Shown: positions 1 through 5,380 of the stretch, one piece after another
Layout: each line of letters opens with the position of its first letter
Numbering within the stretch: the stretch's first letter is position 1
NCBI GenBank assembly: GCA_023433185.1
Contig: JAEZEN010000189.1
Location: 1 to 5,381, forward strand
Origin: Pseudomonadota bacterium
Lineage (GTDB): Bacteria; Pseudomonadota; Alphaproteobacteria; Rhizobiales; Kaistiaceae
Direction: 5' to 3'
Length of the DNA stretch: 5,381 bases
The notes under the pieces: generated by a model
Database searches by the model: none
Seen by the model: only the letters and a program-made list of their open reading frames with translations
Told to the model about the DNA's origin: nothing
Translations under genes and position numbers: made by a program

Positions 1-290
1 CGGCGAGCCGCGTGCTGGTCCGCGCCCACTACTCCACCGACGTCGTCGCCGGGCTCTTCATCGGGTTCGCCGTGACGTTCCTTCTCGCCCAGGTCTTCGG
101 GCGGCGCGGCATCGCGTTCCGCCACGCTGCCGATGGCGGGCTGGTCCCGAAAACGACCGCGATCCGGCGCATCTTCGGGAGCCGGGCCGGGCGCCGCGAG
201 GCGTTCGACGGGCTTCGGGCGGCGTTCCTCGGGGCGCCGCGTTCGGCGCGGTCCGGCGCAGCCTGTGGAAAAGCCTCCGGCGAGGTTTGA
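1..290 (+). CDS. PAP2-family phosphatase, C-terminal part (5' end outside window)
   Basis: The reading frame is open from the window edge (first full codon at position 3) to TGA at 288-290, giving about 95 C-terminal residues. The first residues read A-SRVLVRAHYSTD, which is the third signature of the PAP2/acid phosphatase superfamily, SR-x5-H-x3-D; the His is the catalytic nucleophile in this family. A hydrophobic segment follows at once (VVAGLFIGFAVTFLLAQVFG), as expected for the last transmembrane helix. The remaining roughly 65 residues form a basic, Ala/Arg-rich cytoplasmic-type tail with no motif I recognise. The earlier signatures (Kx6RP and PSGH) must lie upstream of the window. Members dephosphorylate membrane lipid phosphates such as undecaprenyl pyrophosphate, phosphatidate or lipid A; the substrate cannot be told from this fragment. 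The family call is firm; the exact role is open. The DUF1489 gene follows 32 bp downstream on the same strand. Confidence 0.85.
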   Translation, partial: ASRVLVRAHYSTDVVAGLFIGFAVTFLLAQVFGRRGIAFRHAADGGLVPKTTAIRRIFGSRAGRREAFDGLRAAFLGAPRSARSGAACGKASGEV

Positions 291-309
291 CCCCGCCGCC
301 GCGGCGGGG
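291..309 (+). repeat. GC inverted repeat between the PAP2 and DUF1489 genes
   Basis: Immediately after the PAP2 stop, CCCCGCCGC (291-299) and GCGGCGGGG (301-309) are perfect 9-bp complements around one base; as RNA, a 7-bp stem with a 5-base loop is more realistic. No T tract follows, so this is not a classical terminator. The right arm contains the G-run that is the only candidate Shine-Dalgarno sequence for the DUF1489 gene (GGGGGA at 306-311), so the hairpin could damp translation of that gene or attenuate read-through. The repeat is seen directly; any function is inferred, and GC-rich sequence produces such repeats by chance. Confidence 0.35.
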
Positions 310-322
310 GAACTGTCGCGCC

Positions 323-754
323 ATGGCACTTCATCTCATCAAGCTCTGCGTCGGCTGCGACTCCGTCGAGGATCTCGCCGAATGGATCGAGGACCGGCGG
401 CGGGCGGCGCGCCGTGCCGGTCGGGCCGCGGAACACGTCCATGTCACGCGCATGGTGCCGAAGCGCCGTGCCGAGCTTCTCGACGGCGGCTCGCTCTACT
501 GGGTGATCAAGGGGAGCGTCCAGGTCCGCCAGCGCCTCCTCGACGTCCAGGTCTTCGCCGACGGGGAGGGCATCCAGCGCTGCCGGCTGGTGCTCGACCA
601 CGACCTCGTGCGGACCGCGTGGCAGCCGAAGCGGCCCTTCCAGGGCTGGCGCTACTACGACCCCAGGGACGTCCCGGCCGACCTCGACGGCGCCGGGCGC
701 GACGACCTGCCGCCGGCCCTCAGGGCCGAGCTTGCCTCGCTTGGCCTGATGTAG
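323..754 (+). CDS. DUF1489 family protein of unknown function
   Basis: A 143-residue protein that I recognise as DUF1489, a small conserved family found mainly in Alphaproteobacteria with no assigned biochemical role. Recognisable blocks are the N-terminus MALHLIKLCVGCDS, the central TRMVPKR (42-48) leading into ELLDGGSLYWVIKG (51-64) and VQVRQ (66-70), and the late RPFQGWRYYDPRDVPADL (104-121). The protein is probably soluble: there is no signal peptide or membrane segment. I chose ATG 323 because the family sequence begins there; a TTG at 287 in the same frame would overlap the PAP2 stop and add 12 non-conserved residues. A G-rich Shine-Dalgarno candidate (306-311) sits 11 bases upstream inside an inverted repeat. 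The gene may be cotranscribed with the PAP2 gene. It ends 4 bp from the panC stop on the opposite strand. Family call strong, function unknown. Confidence 0.9.
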   Translation: MALHLIKLCVGCDSVEDLAEWIEDRRRAARRAGRAAEHVHVTRMVPKRRAELLDGGSLYWVIKGSVQVRQRLLDVQVFADGEGIQRCRLVLDHDLVRTAWQPKRPFQGWRYYDPRDVPADLDGAGRDDLPPALRAELASLGLM

Positions 755-758
755 CGGG

Positions 759-1598
759 TCAGCCGGCGATGTTGTCGATCAGCCGCGTCCGGCCGAGGCG
801 CGCTGCGGCGAGAAGGCGGAGCGGCTCGCGGGCCGGGTCCGCGACCTCGGCCAGCGTGTCGGCGTTCCTGAGCGCGACATAGTCGACGGCGAAGCCCGCC
901 GCGGAGAGATCCGCCCTGGCTGCATCGAGGGCCTGCGTCACGGGTGTGCCCGCGCGGATCGCGGCGGCGGCGGCGACGAGGGCGGCGTTGAGGCGCGGCG
1001 CCAGCGCCCGCTCCCGGGGCGAGAGGTAGGCGTTGCGGGAGGAGAGGGCGAGGCCGTCTCCGGCCCGCACCGTGGGGTGGCCGACCACGTCGACGGGGAG
1101 GCCGAGGTCGCGGGTCATGCGCCGCACGACCTGGAGCTGCTGGTAGTCCTTCTCGCCGAAGATCGCGGCGTCGGGGGCACAGGCGATGAAGAGCTTGGCG
1201 ACCACGGTGGCGACCCCGCCGAAGAAGTGCGGCCGGGTGTCACTCTCGAGGCCGGCGGCCGGCCCCTCCACCATGACCCGCGTCGCGAAGCCCTCCGGGT
1301 ACATGTCCGGCACCGCCGGGGCGAACACCGTCTCGACGCCGAGCGTGTCGAGGCTGGCAAGGTCGGCGGCCTCATCGCGCGGGTAGGCGGCGAAATCCTC
1401 GGTCGGGGCGAACTGGGTGGGATTGACGAAGATCGAGACGACGACGCGGTCGGCGGCGCTTCGGGCGGCGCGGACCAGGTCGAGATGGCCCTCGTGGAGG
1501 GCGCCCATGGTGGGCACGAGCGCGATGCGCCTGCCCTCGGCCCGCCACGCGGCCGAACGGGCCTGCATATCCCTCACGCTGCGAATAACGTCCGGCAC
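759..1598 (-). CDS. panC: Pantoate-beta-alanine ligase (pantothenate synthetase)
   Basis: PanC joins D-pantoate and beta-alanine using ATP, through a pantoyl-adenylate, to give pantothenate (vitamin B5), the precursor of coenzyme A; it is a cytosolic dimer. From the start chosen the protein is 279 residues, close to the usual 280-285. The signatures are complete: PTMGALHEGH (29-38) with the HIGH-type ATP motif HEGH, FVNPTQF (57-63), the EDFAAYPR block (67-74), FGEKDYQQL (147-155), and DGLALSSRN (181-189), the KMSKS-equivalent loop. I prefer GTG 1598 because GGGGAG lies 7 bases upstream and the family homology starts there. An in-frame ATG at 1631 would add 11 residues but has no clear ribosome site and would leave only a very short leader after the putative promoter. 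No panB or panD is adjacent, so the pantothenate genes are probably scattered. Function very secure; start less so. Confidence 0.96.
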   Translation of the reverse strand: MPDVIRSVRDMQARSAAWRAEGRRIALVPTMGALHEGHLDLVRAARSAADRVVVSIFVNPTQFAPTEDFAAYPRDEAADLASLDTLGVETVFAPAVPDMYPEGFATRVMVEGPAAGLESDTRPHFFGGVATVVAKLFIACAPDAAIFGEKDYQQLQVVRRMTRDLGLPVDVVGHPTVRAGDGLALSSRNAYLSPRERALAPRLNAALVAAAAAIRAGTPVTQALDAARADLSAAGFAVDYVALRNADTLAEVADPAREPLRLLAAARLGRTRLIDNIAG

Positions 1599-1604
1599 GC
1601 CCTT

Positions 1605-1610
1605 GCTCCC
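1605..1610 (-). promoter_or_regulatory. Ribosome binding site favouring the GTG start of panC
   Basis: Read on the minus strand, GGGGAG is followed by CAAGGGC and then GTG at 1598, a spacing of 7 bases. The alternative ATG at 1631 is preceded by GC-rich sequence without a purine-rich Shine-Dalgarno element. This decides the preferred start. Confidence 0.55.
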
Positions 1611-1649
1611 CGACACTGATGATGCGCCCATGCTGACGGCGCGGGCGGA

Positions 1650-1678
1650 CGCTAGCAAAGCCGGCGGCATCGCGGCAA
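1650..1678 (-). promoter_or_regulatory. panC: Candidate sigma70-type promoter of panC
   Basis: On the minus strand TTGCCG (plus coordinates 1673-1678) and CTAGCG (1650-1655) are separated by exactly 17 bases, resembling alphaproteobacterial housekeeping promoters with a strong TTG in the -35 and a degenerate -10. Transcription would begin near 1643, leaving roughly 45 bases of leader before GTG 1598 but only about 12 before ATG 1631. The match is partial (-10 has only TA in common with the core) and is read by eye, so this is a suggestion. I found no comparable promoter for the divergent DUF502-like gene in the rest of 1599-1744. Confidence 0.35.
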
Positions 1679-1730
1679 TGTCGCCTCGAGCGGGCCCCTG
1701 CCGTAAGGGCGCTGGAGCGGCGCCGCGTGC

Positions 1731-1737
1731 GGAAGGG
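1731..1737 (+). promoter_or_regulatory. Ribosome binding site of the DUF502-like gene
   Basis: GGAAGGG is followed by 7 bases and ATG 1745. It fixes this ATG as the start, rather than an in-frame GTG at 1727 that lies upstream of the Shine-Dalgarno element itself. Confidence 0.6.
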
Positions 1738-1744
1738 TCGAGCC

Positions 1745-2338
1745 ATGGCATCGGGGTTGCGCAGCACGTTCGTCACCAACACGGTCTACGGCGCGATCGC
1801 GCTGGTGCCGATCGCGCTCGTCGGGCTGGTGGTGTTCCAGTTTCTGAGGCTGCTTGGCGAGGTGGCGAAGCCCCTCGCGCTCGAATCGCGTCTCCTCGCG
1901 GCGCTCGTCGTCGCGGGCGGCGTCCTCGGGCTCGTCGCAGTCTGCTTCCTGCTCGGTTCGCTGGTGCGCACGCGCATCGGGTCGTCGGCCTATGGCGCGA
2001 TGGAGACCCGGTACCTCAGGCGCCTCCCGGGCTACGAGCCGATCGTGTCCATCCTCCGCGGCTTCGCGCAAACCTCGGCCGGCTACCGCGCGGCGCTTGT
2101 GACGCTCCACGGTCCGGGCGCGGCGGTATTCGCCCTGGTGATCGAGGAGAACCCCGACGGCTCGCTCACGGTGTTCGTGCCCTCCGCTCCGACCATGGCG
2201 ATGGGGACGGTCCATATCGTCGCGCCCGACCGGGTCGTGCTGCTCGATGCGAGCCTTTCCGACCTCAGCGGCTGCATCTCGCAATGGGGGACCGGCTCAC
2301 GGAAACTCGTCCCGCATATCGCGCCGGAGACGCCGTAA
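1745..2338 (+). CDS. DUF502-like two-helix membrane protein
   Basis: A 197-residue inner-membrane protein of unknown function. Two hydrophobic segments are clear at about residues 15-37 (from YGAIALVPIAL to FLRLL) and 50-74 (LLAALVVAGGVLGLVAVCFLLGSLV), followed by a soluble domain of about 120 residues. Its order of features matches the DUF502 family: two helices, a basic patch (RYLRRLPGYEPIVSILRGF), then EENPDGSLTVFVPSAPT (134-150), the place of the family's VFVPTTPNPTSG motif, and a terminal DASLSDLSGCISQWG (168-182). The usual proline/glycine-rich PTTPNPTSG string is diverged here (SAPTMAMGT), so I call it DUF502-like. The start is set by a good Shine-Dalgarno site. It is divergent from panC and 97 bp upstream of the vWA gene. 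Family call fairly secure; no biochemical role can be given. Confidence 0.8.
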   Translation: MASGLRSTFVTNTVYGAIALVPIALVGLVVFQFLRLLGEVAKPLALESRLLAALVVAGGVLGLVAVCFLLGSLVRTRIGSSAYGAMETRYLRRLPGYEPIVSILRGFAQTSAGYRAALVTLHGPGAAVFALVIEENPDGSLTVFVPSAPTMAMGTVHIVAPDRVVLLDASLSDLSGCISQWGTGSRKLVPHIAPETP

Positions 2339-2352
2339 GCGCCTTGGCGCTT
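2337..2352 (+). repeat. Perfect inverted repeat at the end of the DUF502-like gene (possible weak terminator)
   Basis: AAGCGCC (2337-2343) and GGCGCTT (2346-2352) are perfect complements that begin inside the TAA stop. As RNA this gives a 6-bp stem closed by a CUUG tetraloop. The downstream sequence (GCTTCGCC) has no real T run, so it would be at best a weak or Rho-assisted terminator or an mRNA end-protecting stem. It also overlaps the candidate -35 of the next gene, so it might instead be a protein-binding site. Structure seen; role inferred. Confidence 0.4.
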
Positions 2353-2378
2353 GCTTCGCCGGCCGGGAGTGCCACATT
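2351..2378 (+). promoter_or_regulatory. Candidate promoter of the vWA/J-protein gene pair
   Basis: TTGCTT (2351-2356) and CACATT (2373-2378) are spaced by 16 bases, a plausible but weak sigma70-type pair for an alphaproteobacterium. It would start transcription near 2385 and give about 50 bases of leader before ATG 2436, which fits that start and argues against an earlier in-frame ATG at 2382. This is identified by eye only. Confidence 0.3.
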
Positions 2379-2435
2379 CGGATGAAGCCGGCGGCAGATG
2401 TTCGCCGGGGCATGGCAGTTGACGAAAAGAGGACG

Positions 2436-3161
2436 ATGGCTGAGGACAAGAAGGCGCCGGCGACGCGGCGCGGCGAACAGCGGCCGGCGGAGGTGTCTTC
2501 CTCGGCCGAGATCGACGCCTTTCTGCGCCAGGCGCGGACACTTGCGGCGCCGGGCGAGGGCCGTGGCCGGCTGATCTTCGCCCTCGACGCGACGATGAGC
2601 CGCCAGCCGGCCTGGGACACTGCGTGCCGCCTGCAGGCCGAGATGTTCGAGGAGGCGGGCAAGGTCGGCGGCCTCGCGATCCAGCTCGTCTACTACCGCG
2701 GCTTCGGCGAGTGCCGGGCGAGCCGCTGGGTGAGCGATGCCGGCGCGCTCCGCGACCTGATGACCGGCATCGAGGTTCGCGGCGGTCACACGCAGATCGG
2801 CAAGGTTCTCAGCCATGCCCGCCGCGAGGCGCGGACGAACAAGGTGGCGGCGATGGTCTTCGTCGGCGACGCCATCGAGGAGCCGGTCGACGCACTTGCC
2901 CAGAAGGCCGGCGAACTCGGCCTCCTCGGGCTGCGCATGTTCGTCTTTCAGGAAGGCCGCGATCCCGGGGTCGAGGCGGCGTTCCGGGAAATGGCGCGCC
3001 TGACCGGTGGCGCCTATGCCCGGTTCGACACCAATTCCGCCAGCCAGCTCGCCCAGCTCCTCCGCGCGGCGGCGGTCTACGCCGCCGGCGGCATGCGGGC
3101 ACTCGAGAAGCGGGGAGGGGCGCCGGACCGGCTGCTCCTCGCCCAGATGCGCGGCGGCTGA
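2436..3161 (+). CDS. vWA-type domain protein, partner of the downstream J-protein
   Basis: A 241-residue soluble protein without signal peptide or membrane segment. After a charged, low-complexity N-terminus (1-40) comes a von Willebrand A / Rossmann-like fold: strand RGRLIFALD (43-51) with a MIDAS-type D51-A-T53-M-S55, helix, strand LAIQLVYYRGFGECRAS (80-96), GGHTQIGKVL (117-126) offering the MIDAS Thr119, then strand AAMVFVGDAIEE (138-149) offering Asp145, and strand LRMFVFQEG (166-174). All metal-site positions are therefore filled, though the first motif has Thr where canonical DxSxS has Ser. Such domains bind proteins through a divalent metal. I chose ATG 2436 because AGAGGA lies just upstream and the homologous part starts soon after; ATG 2412 and 2382 are in frame but poorly supported. 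Its TGA overlaps the J-protein ATG, so the two are probably made together. Cellular role unknown. Confidence 0.85.
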   Translation: MAEDKKAPATRRGEQRPAEVSSSAEIDAFLRQARTLAAPGEGRGRLIFALDATMSRQPAWDTACRLQAEMFEEAGKVGGLAIQLVYYRGFGECRASRWVSDAGALRDLMTGIEVRGGHTQIGKVLSHARREARTNKVAAMVFVGDAIEEPVDALAQKAGELGLLGLRMFVFQEGRDPGVEAAFREMARLTGGAYARFDTNSASQLAQLLRAAAVYAAGGMRALEKRGGAPDRLLLAQMRGG

Positions 3162-3862
3162 TGGCCTATCTGTTCGCCGGAATCGCGGTCCTCGTCGTCC
3201 TGCTGCTCCTTGCCCGGGCTTTCGTCGCCGCCGATCCACGCAGCCTGGTACGGGCGCTGCGCTACATCGTCGGCATCGGGATGATGGTGTTCGGCGGCGC
3301 GCTGGTTCTCGGACGGCGCTGGGAACTCGGCATTCCCCTGATCGCCGCCGGCTTCTCGGCGGTGGCGCTCGGCCGCATCGGCCCGATCGACCTGGGCGGG
3401 ACCACGAAGTCGCCGGGCTCGAAATCGAAGGTGCGCTCGACCTATCTCGACATGGAACTCGACCACGACACCGGTGCCATGTCCGGCCGGGTCAAGGGAG
3501 GCTCGTACGAAGGCCGTCAGCTCGACGACCTCGAGGAGGACGACCTCCGCCGTCTCTACCGCGAGGTGGGGATCGACTCGGAGAGCCTGTCCCTACTCGA
3601 AGCGTATCTCGACCGCCGGTTTCCCGGTTGGCGTGAGGACTTCGAGGGTGACCCGGCAGCGGGGGCGGGCGGCGCGTCGAATGCGGGCCCCATGACTGAC
3701 GAGGAGGCTTATCAGATCCTTGGCCTTGCGCCCGGCGCCAGCGAGGCGGAAATCCGGACCGCGCACCGGAACCTGATGAAGCGGGTCCACCCCGACCAGG
3801 GCGGCTCGACGTTCCTGGCGTCGAAAATCAACGAAGCGAAGGACAGGCTGCTCGGCAAATGA
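3161..3862 (+). CDS. Membrane-anchored J-domain (DnaJ/Tim14-like) protein
   Basis: A 233-residue inner-membrane co-chaperone. Hydrophobic stretches at about 4-24, 33-51 and 57-71 give two or three membrane segments. A hydrophilic middle region (91-160) contains STYLDMELDHDTGAMSG and LLEAYLDRRFPGWRED. The J domain occupies about 180-233: EEAYQILGLAPGASEAEIR, then helix II ending in the essential HPD at 210-212 (VHPDQGGS) and a short KINEAKDRLL helix. The Gly-Gly-Ser after HPD and the KINEAKD ending are the pattern of mitochondrial Tim14/Pam18 rather than of full DnaJ; Gly/Phe, zinc-finger and substrate-binding domains are absent. J proteins stimulate the ATPase of an Hsp70, here presumably DnaK, at the membrane. 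ATG 3161 overlaps the vWA TGA by one base (TGATG), with no strong Shine-Dalgarno site of its own, implying translational coupling. The J-domain call is very secure; client and pathway are unknown. Confidence 0.92.
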   Translation: MAYLFAGIAVLVVLLLLARAFVAADPRSLVRALRYIVGIGMMVFGGALVLGRRWELGIPLIAAGFSAVALGRIGPIDLGGTTKSPGSKSKVRSTYLDMELDHDTGAMSGRVKGGSYEGRQLDDLEEDDLRRLYREVGIDSESLSLLEAYLDRRFPGWREDFEGDPAAGAGGASNAGPMTDEEAYQILGLAPGASEAEIRTAHRNLMKRVHPDQGGSTFLASKINEAKDRLLGK

Positions 3863-3892
3863 CATGGGTAGAGTCCGCTACACGAGACAAGA

Positions 3893-3921
3893 AAAGGACC
3901 CCAAAGGCAGTTCATACCGCC
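3893..3921 (-). terminator. Possible intrinsic terminator of the carboxypeptidase gene
   Basis: On the minus strand, just after the carboxypeptidase stop, GGCGGT and ACTGCC (plus coordinates 3916-3921 and 3906-3911) pair over 6 bp with one G-U wobble around an ATGA loop, followed by TTT and, four G's later, TCCTTTTCTT. On the plus strand the same repeat has an A-C mismatch, so the structure favours the minus transcript. The stem is short and the T run interrupted, so termination may be weak. The rest of the 66-bp convergent gap 3863-3928 holds nothing else I recognise. Confidence 0.35.
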
Positions 3922-3928
3922 GCGAAGA

Positions 3929-5380
3929 CTAGTCCGCGATGGCGTAGCAGGCGAACTTCTGCCTGACGAGGAACTCGCAGGCAGCCTGCGCCTGCTCCTT
4001 GCCGGCGAAACCGGCGAAGCGCGCGCGATAGAGGGTGTCCGACCCCTTCTCGACCGGCTCGGTATAGGGCGCGGCGTCGGCAAAGACATCGGCGACGGCA
4101 GCGGCGCGTGCCTTCTGGAGGATCGCCAGGGCGGAGGACTGCGTCGGCGCCGCGGCGATCTGGATCTTCCAGCCGCTCATCGTCGGCATGTCGGCGAAAC
4201 GCTCCATGCCCACCGCATCGGCCGCCGCGATCGGTGTCGGGGGCGGAAGCGTCTCGGCAAGCGGCTCCGGATCGTCGGAGATGTCGCCCTGGGCGCGATA
4301 CTCTTCCGGGATGAGGGTCGCGATATCGGTGACGGCAGCGGCCGCCGGCGCGATCGGAGCGGCCTCCTCCGCGGCATAGGCCGACACGGCGGTCGCCGGG
4401 CGAAGGCGCGGCTGGGGCGGGACCGCCAGGACGGCGACCTGCTGCGCGCGGTCGCCCGAGGCGGCGCTTGCCACGAGATCCCCGCTCGGCACCTGGAAGT
4501 CCATGTCGCCACCCCGCGGCAGGATGAGCGGCGCGGTACGCGGGCCGCGTGAGGCCTTGCCGATATACTGGCCGACCATCTTCTCCATCTGGGCGTCGCG
4601 CGAGGCGCCGCTCGACCCGCCGAGCACCACCGCGACGATGCGCCGGTCGGGCAGGTTGACCGAGGTGACGAGATTGAAGCCGGAGGCGCGGGTGTAGCCC
4701 GTCTTGATGCCGTCCACGCCCTGAACCCTGCCGAGCAGGCGGTTGTGGTTGCCGATCTTGCTGCCGGCGTAGGTGAAGCTCGTCGTCTTGAAGTAGCGGA
4801 AATAGGTCGGGAACCGGTCCTGGATCGCACGACCGAGGATCGCCATGTCGCGCGCCGTGGTGATCTGCGCGCTGTTGGGCAGGCCGTGGGCGTTCCTGAA
4901 GGTGGTGCTGTTCATGCCGAGCGAACGGGCACGGCGGGTCATCATGTTGGCGAAGTTCGCCTCGCTGCCGCCGAGATGCTCGCCAAGCGCCGTCGCCATG
5001 TCGTTGGCCGAGCGCGTGACGAGGGACAGCATGGCGTCCTTCACGGTAATGGTGTTGCCGGCCTTGACGCCGAGCTTGGAGGGCGGCTCCGCGGCGGCCT
5101 TGGCCGAGACCCTGATTCGCGTGTCGAGGGTGATGCGGCCCGCCTCGAGTGCCTCGAAGGCGAGGTAGAGGGTCATGATCTTGGTGAGCGACGCCGGGAA
5201 GGCCCTGGTGTCCGCGTTCTTCGCGTAGAGCACCTTGCCGGTCTTGGCATCGACGACGATCGCGGCCTGGGTGACGGCCTGCGCCTGGGTTGCGGAGAGG
5301 CTTGCCGCCGTCGCCACGAGCGCGGCGCCGAACATCGAAAGCCCAATCCTCCGAAGCGTTTGCAGTCGCTTCCTGATCAC
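3929..5380 (-). CDS. D-alanyl-D-alanine carboxypeptidase (S11 family) with C-terminal SPOR domain
   Basis: A periplasmic serine peptidase that trims the terminal D-Ala from peptidoglycan stem pentapeptides (low-molecular-weight penicillin-binding protein, DacA/DacC group). Numbering from GTG 5380, residues 1-35 form a signal peptide: basic n-region, hydrophobic core, AQA cleavage site. The catalytic set is complete: S64-L-T-K67 (SxxK with nucleophile), S124-A-N126 (SxN) and K226-T-G228 (KTG). A Pro/Ala-rich linker of about 110 residues follows, then a SPOR domain at about 402-483 (from GWKIQIAA to the end). SPOR domains bind denuded glycan strands at division sites. The PBP5 C-terminal beta domain and amphipathic anchor are not seen. 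The start is uncertain because the frame stays open to the window edge: GTG 5380 is possible but its ribosome site is outside, while ATG 5335 would remove the basic n-region. Function very secure. Confidence 0.95.
   Translation of the reverse strand: MIRKRLQTLRRIGLSMFGAALVATAASLSATQAQAVTQAAIVVDAKTGKVLYAKNADTRAFPASLTKIMTLYLAFEALEAGRITLDTRIRVSAKAAAEPPSKLGVKAGNTITVKDAMLSLVTRSANDMATALGEHLGGSEANFANMMTRRARSLGMNSTTFRNAHGLPNSAQITTARDMAILGRAIQDRFPTYFRYFKTTSFTYAGSKIGNHNRLLGRVQGVDGIKTGYTRASGFNLVTSVNLPDRRIVAVVLGGSSGASRDAQMEKMVGQYIGKASRGPRTAPLILPRGGDMDFQVPSGDLVASAASGDRAQQVAVLAVPPQPRLRPATAVSAYAAEEAAPIAPAAAAVTDIATLIPEEYRAQGDISDDPEPLAETLPPPTPIAAADAVGMERFADMPTMSGWKIQIAAAPTQSSALAILQKARAAAVADVFADAAPYTEPVEKGSDTLYRARFAGFAGKEQAQAACEFLVRQKFACYAIAD

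Noticed and set aside
287..322. TTG start for the DUF1489 gene
   Set aside because: It overlaps the PAP2 stop, adds 12 residues that do not look like family sequence, and lies upstream of the only ribosome site candidate.
29..601. A 190-codon minus-strand frame across the PAP2 end and the DUF1489 gene
   Set aside because: Low-complexity translation that spans two genes with convincing family signatures on the other strand.
1417..2385. A 322-codon plus-strand frame across the panC start and the DUF502-like gene
   Set aside because: It covers the panC coding region antisense and the DUF502-like gene in the wrong frame; the translation is Arg/Ala-rich with no recognisable domain.
2624..3160. 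N-terminal extension of the J-protein by 179 codons in the same frame
   Set aside because: The extension is an out-of-frame reading of the vWA gene, rich in Arg, Pro and Gly; the membrane helix typical of these proteins begins directly at ATG 3161.
2265..3239. A 324-codon open frame on the minus strand opposite the vWA gene
   Set aside because: Its translation is Arg/Ala/Glu-rich without any motif, while the plus frame contains a recognisable vWA fold and metal-site residues. Long antisense frames are common in such GC-rich sequence.
3863..3928. Slightly less GC-rich convergent gap as a possible small gene or attachment site
   Set aside because: Only 66 bp, no open frame with a ribosome site, no repeats apart from the short hairpin noted as a terminator.
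5333..5335. ATG 5335 as start of the carboxypeptidase, with GGAGG about 12 bases upstream
   Set aside because: This would delete the basic n-region of the signal peptide (RKRLQTLRR), leaving an uncharged start; the spacing is also long. It is kept only as an alternative.
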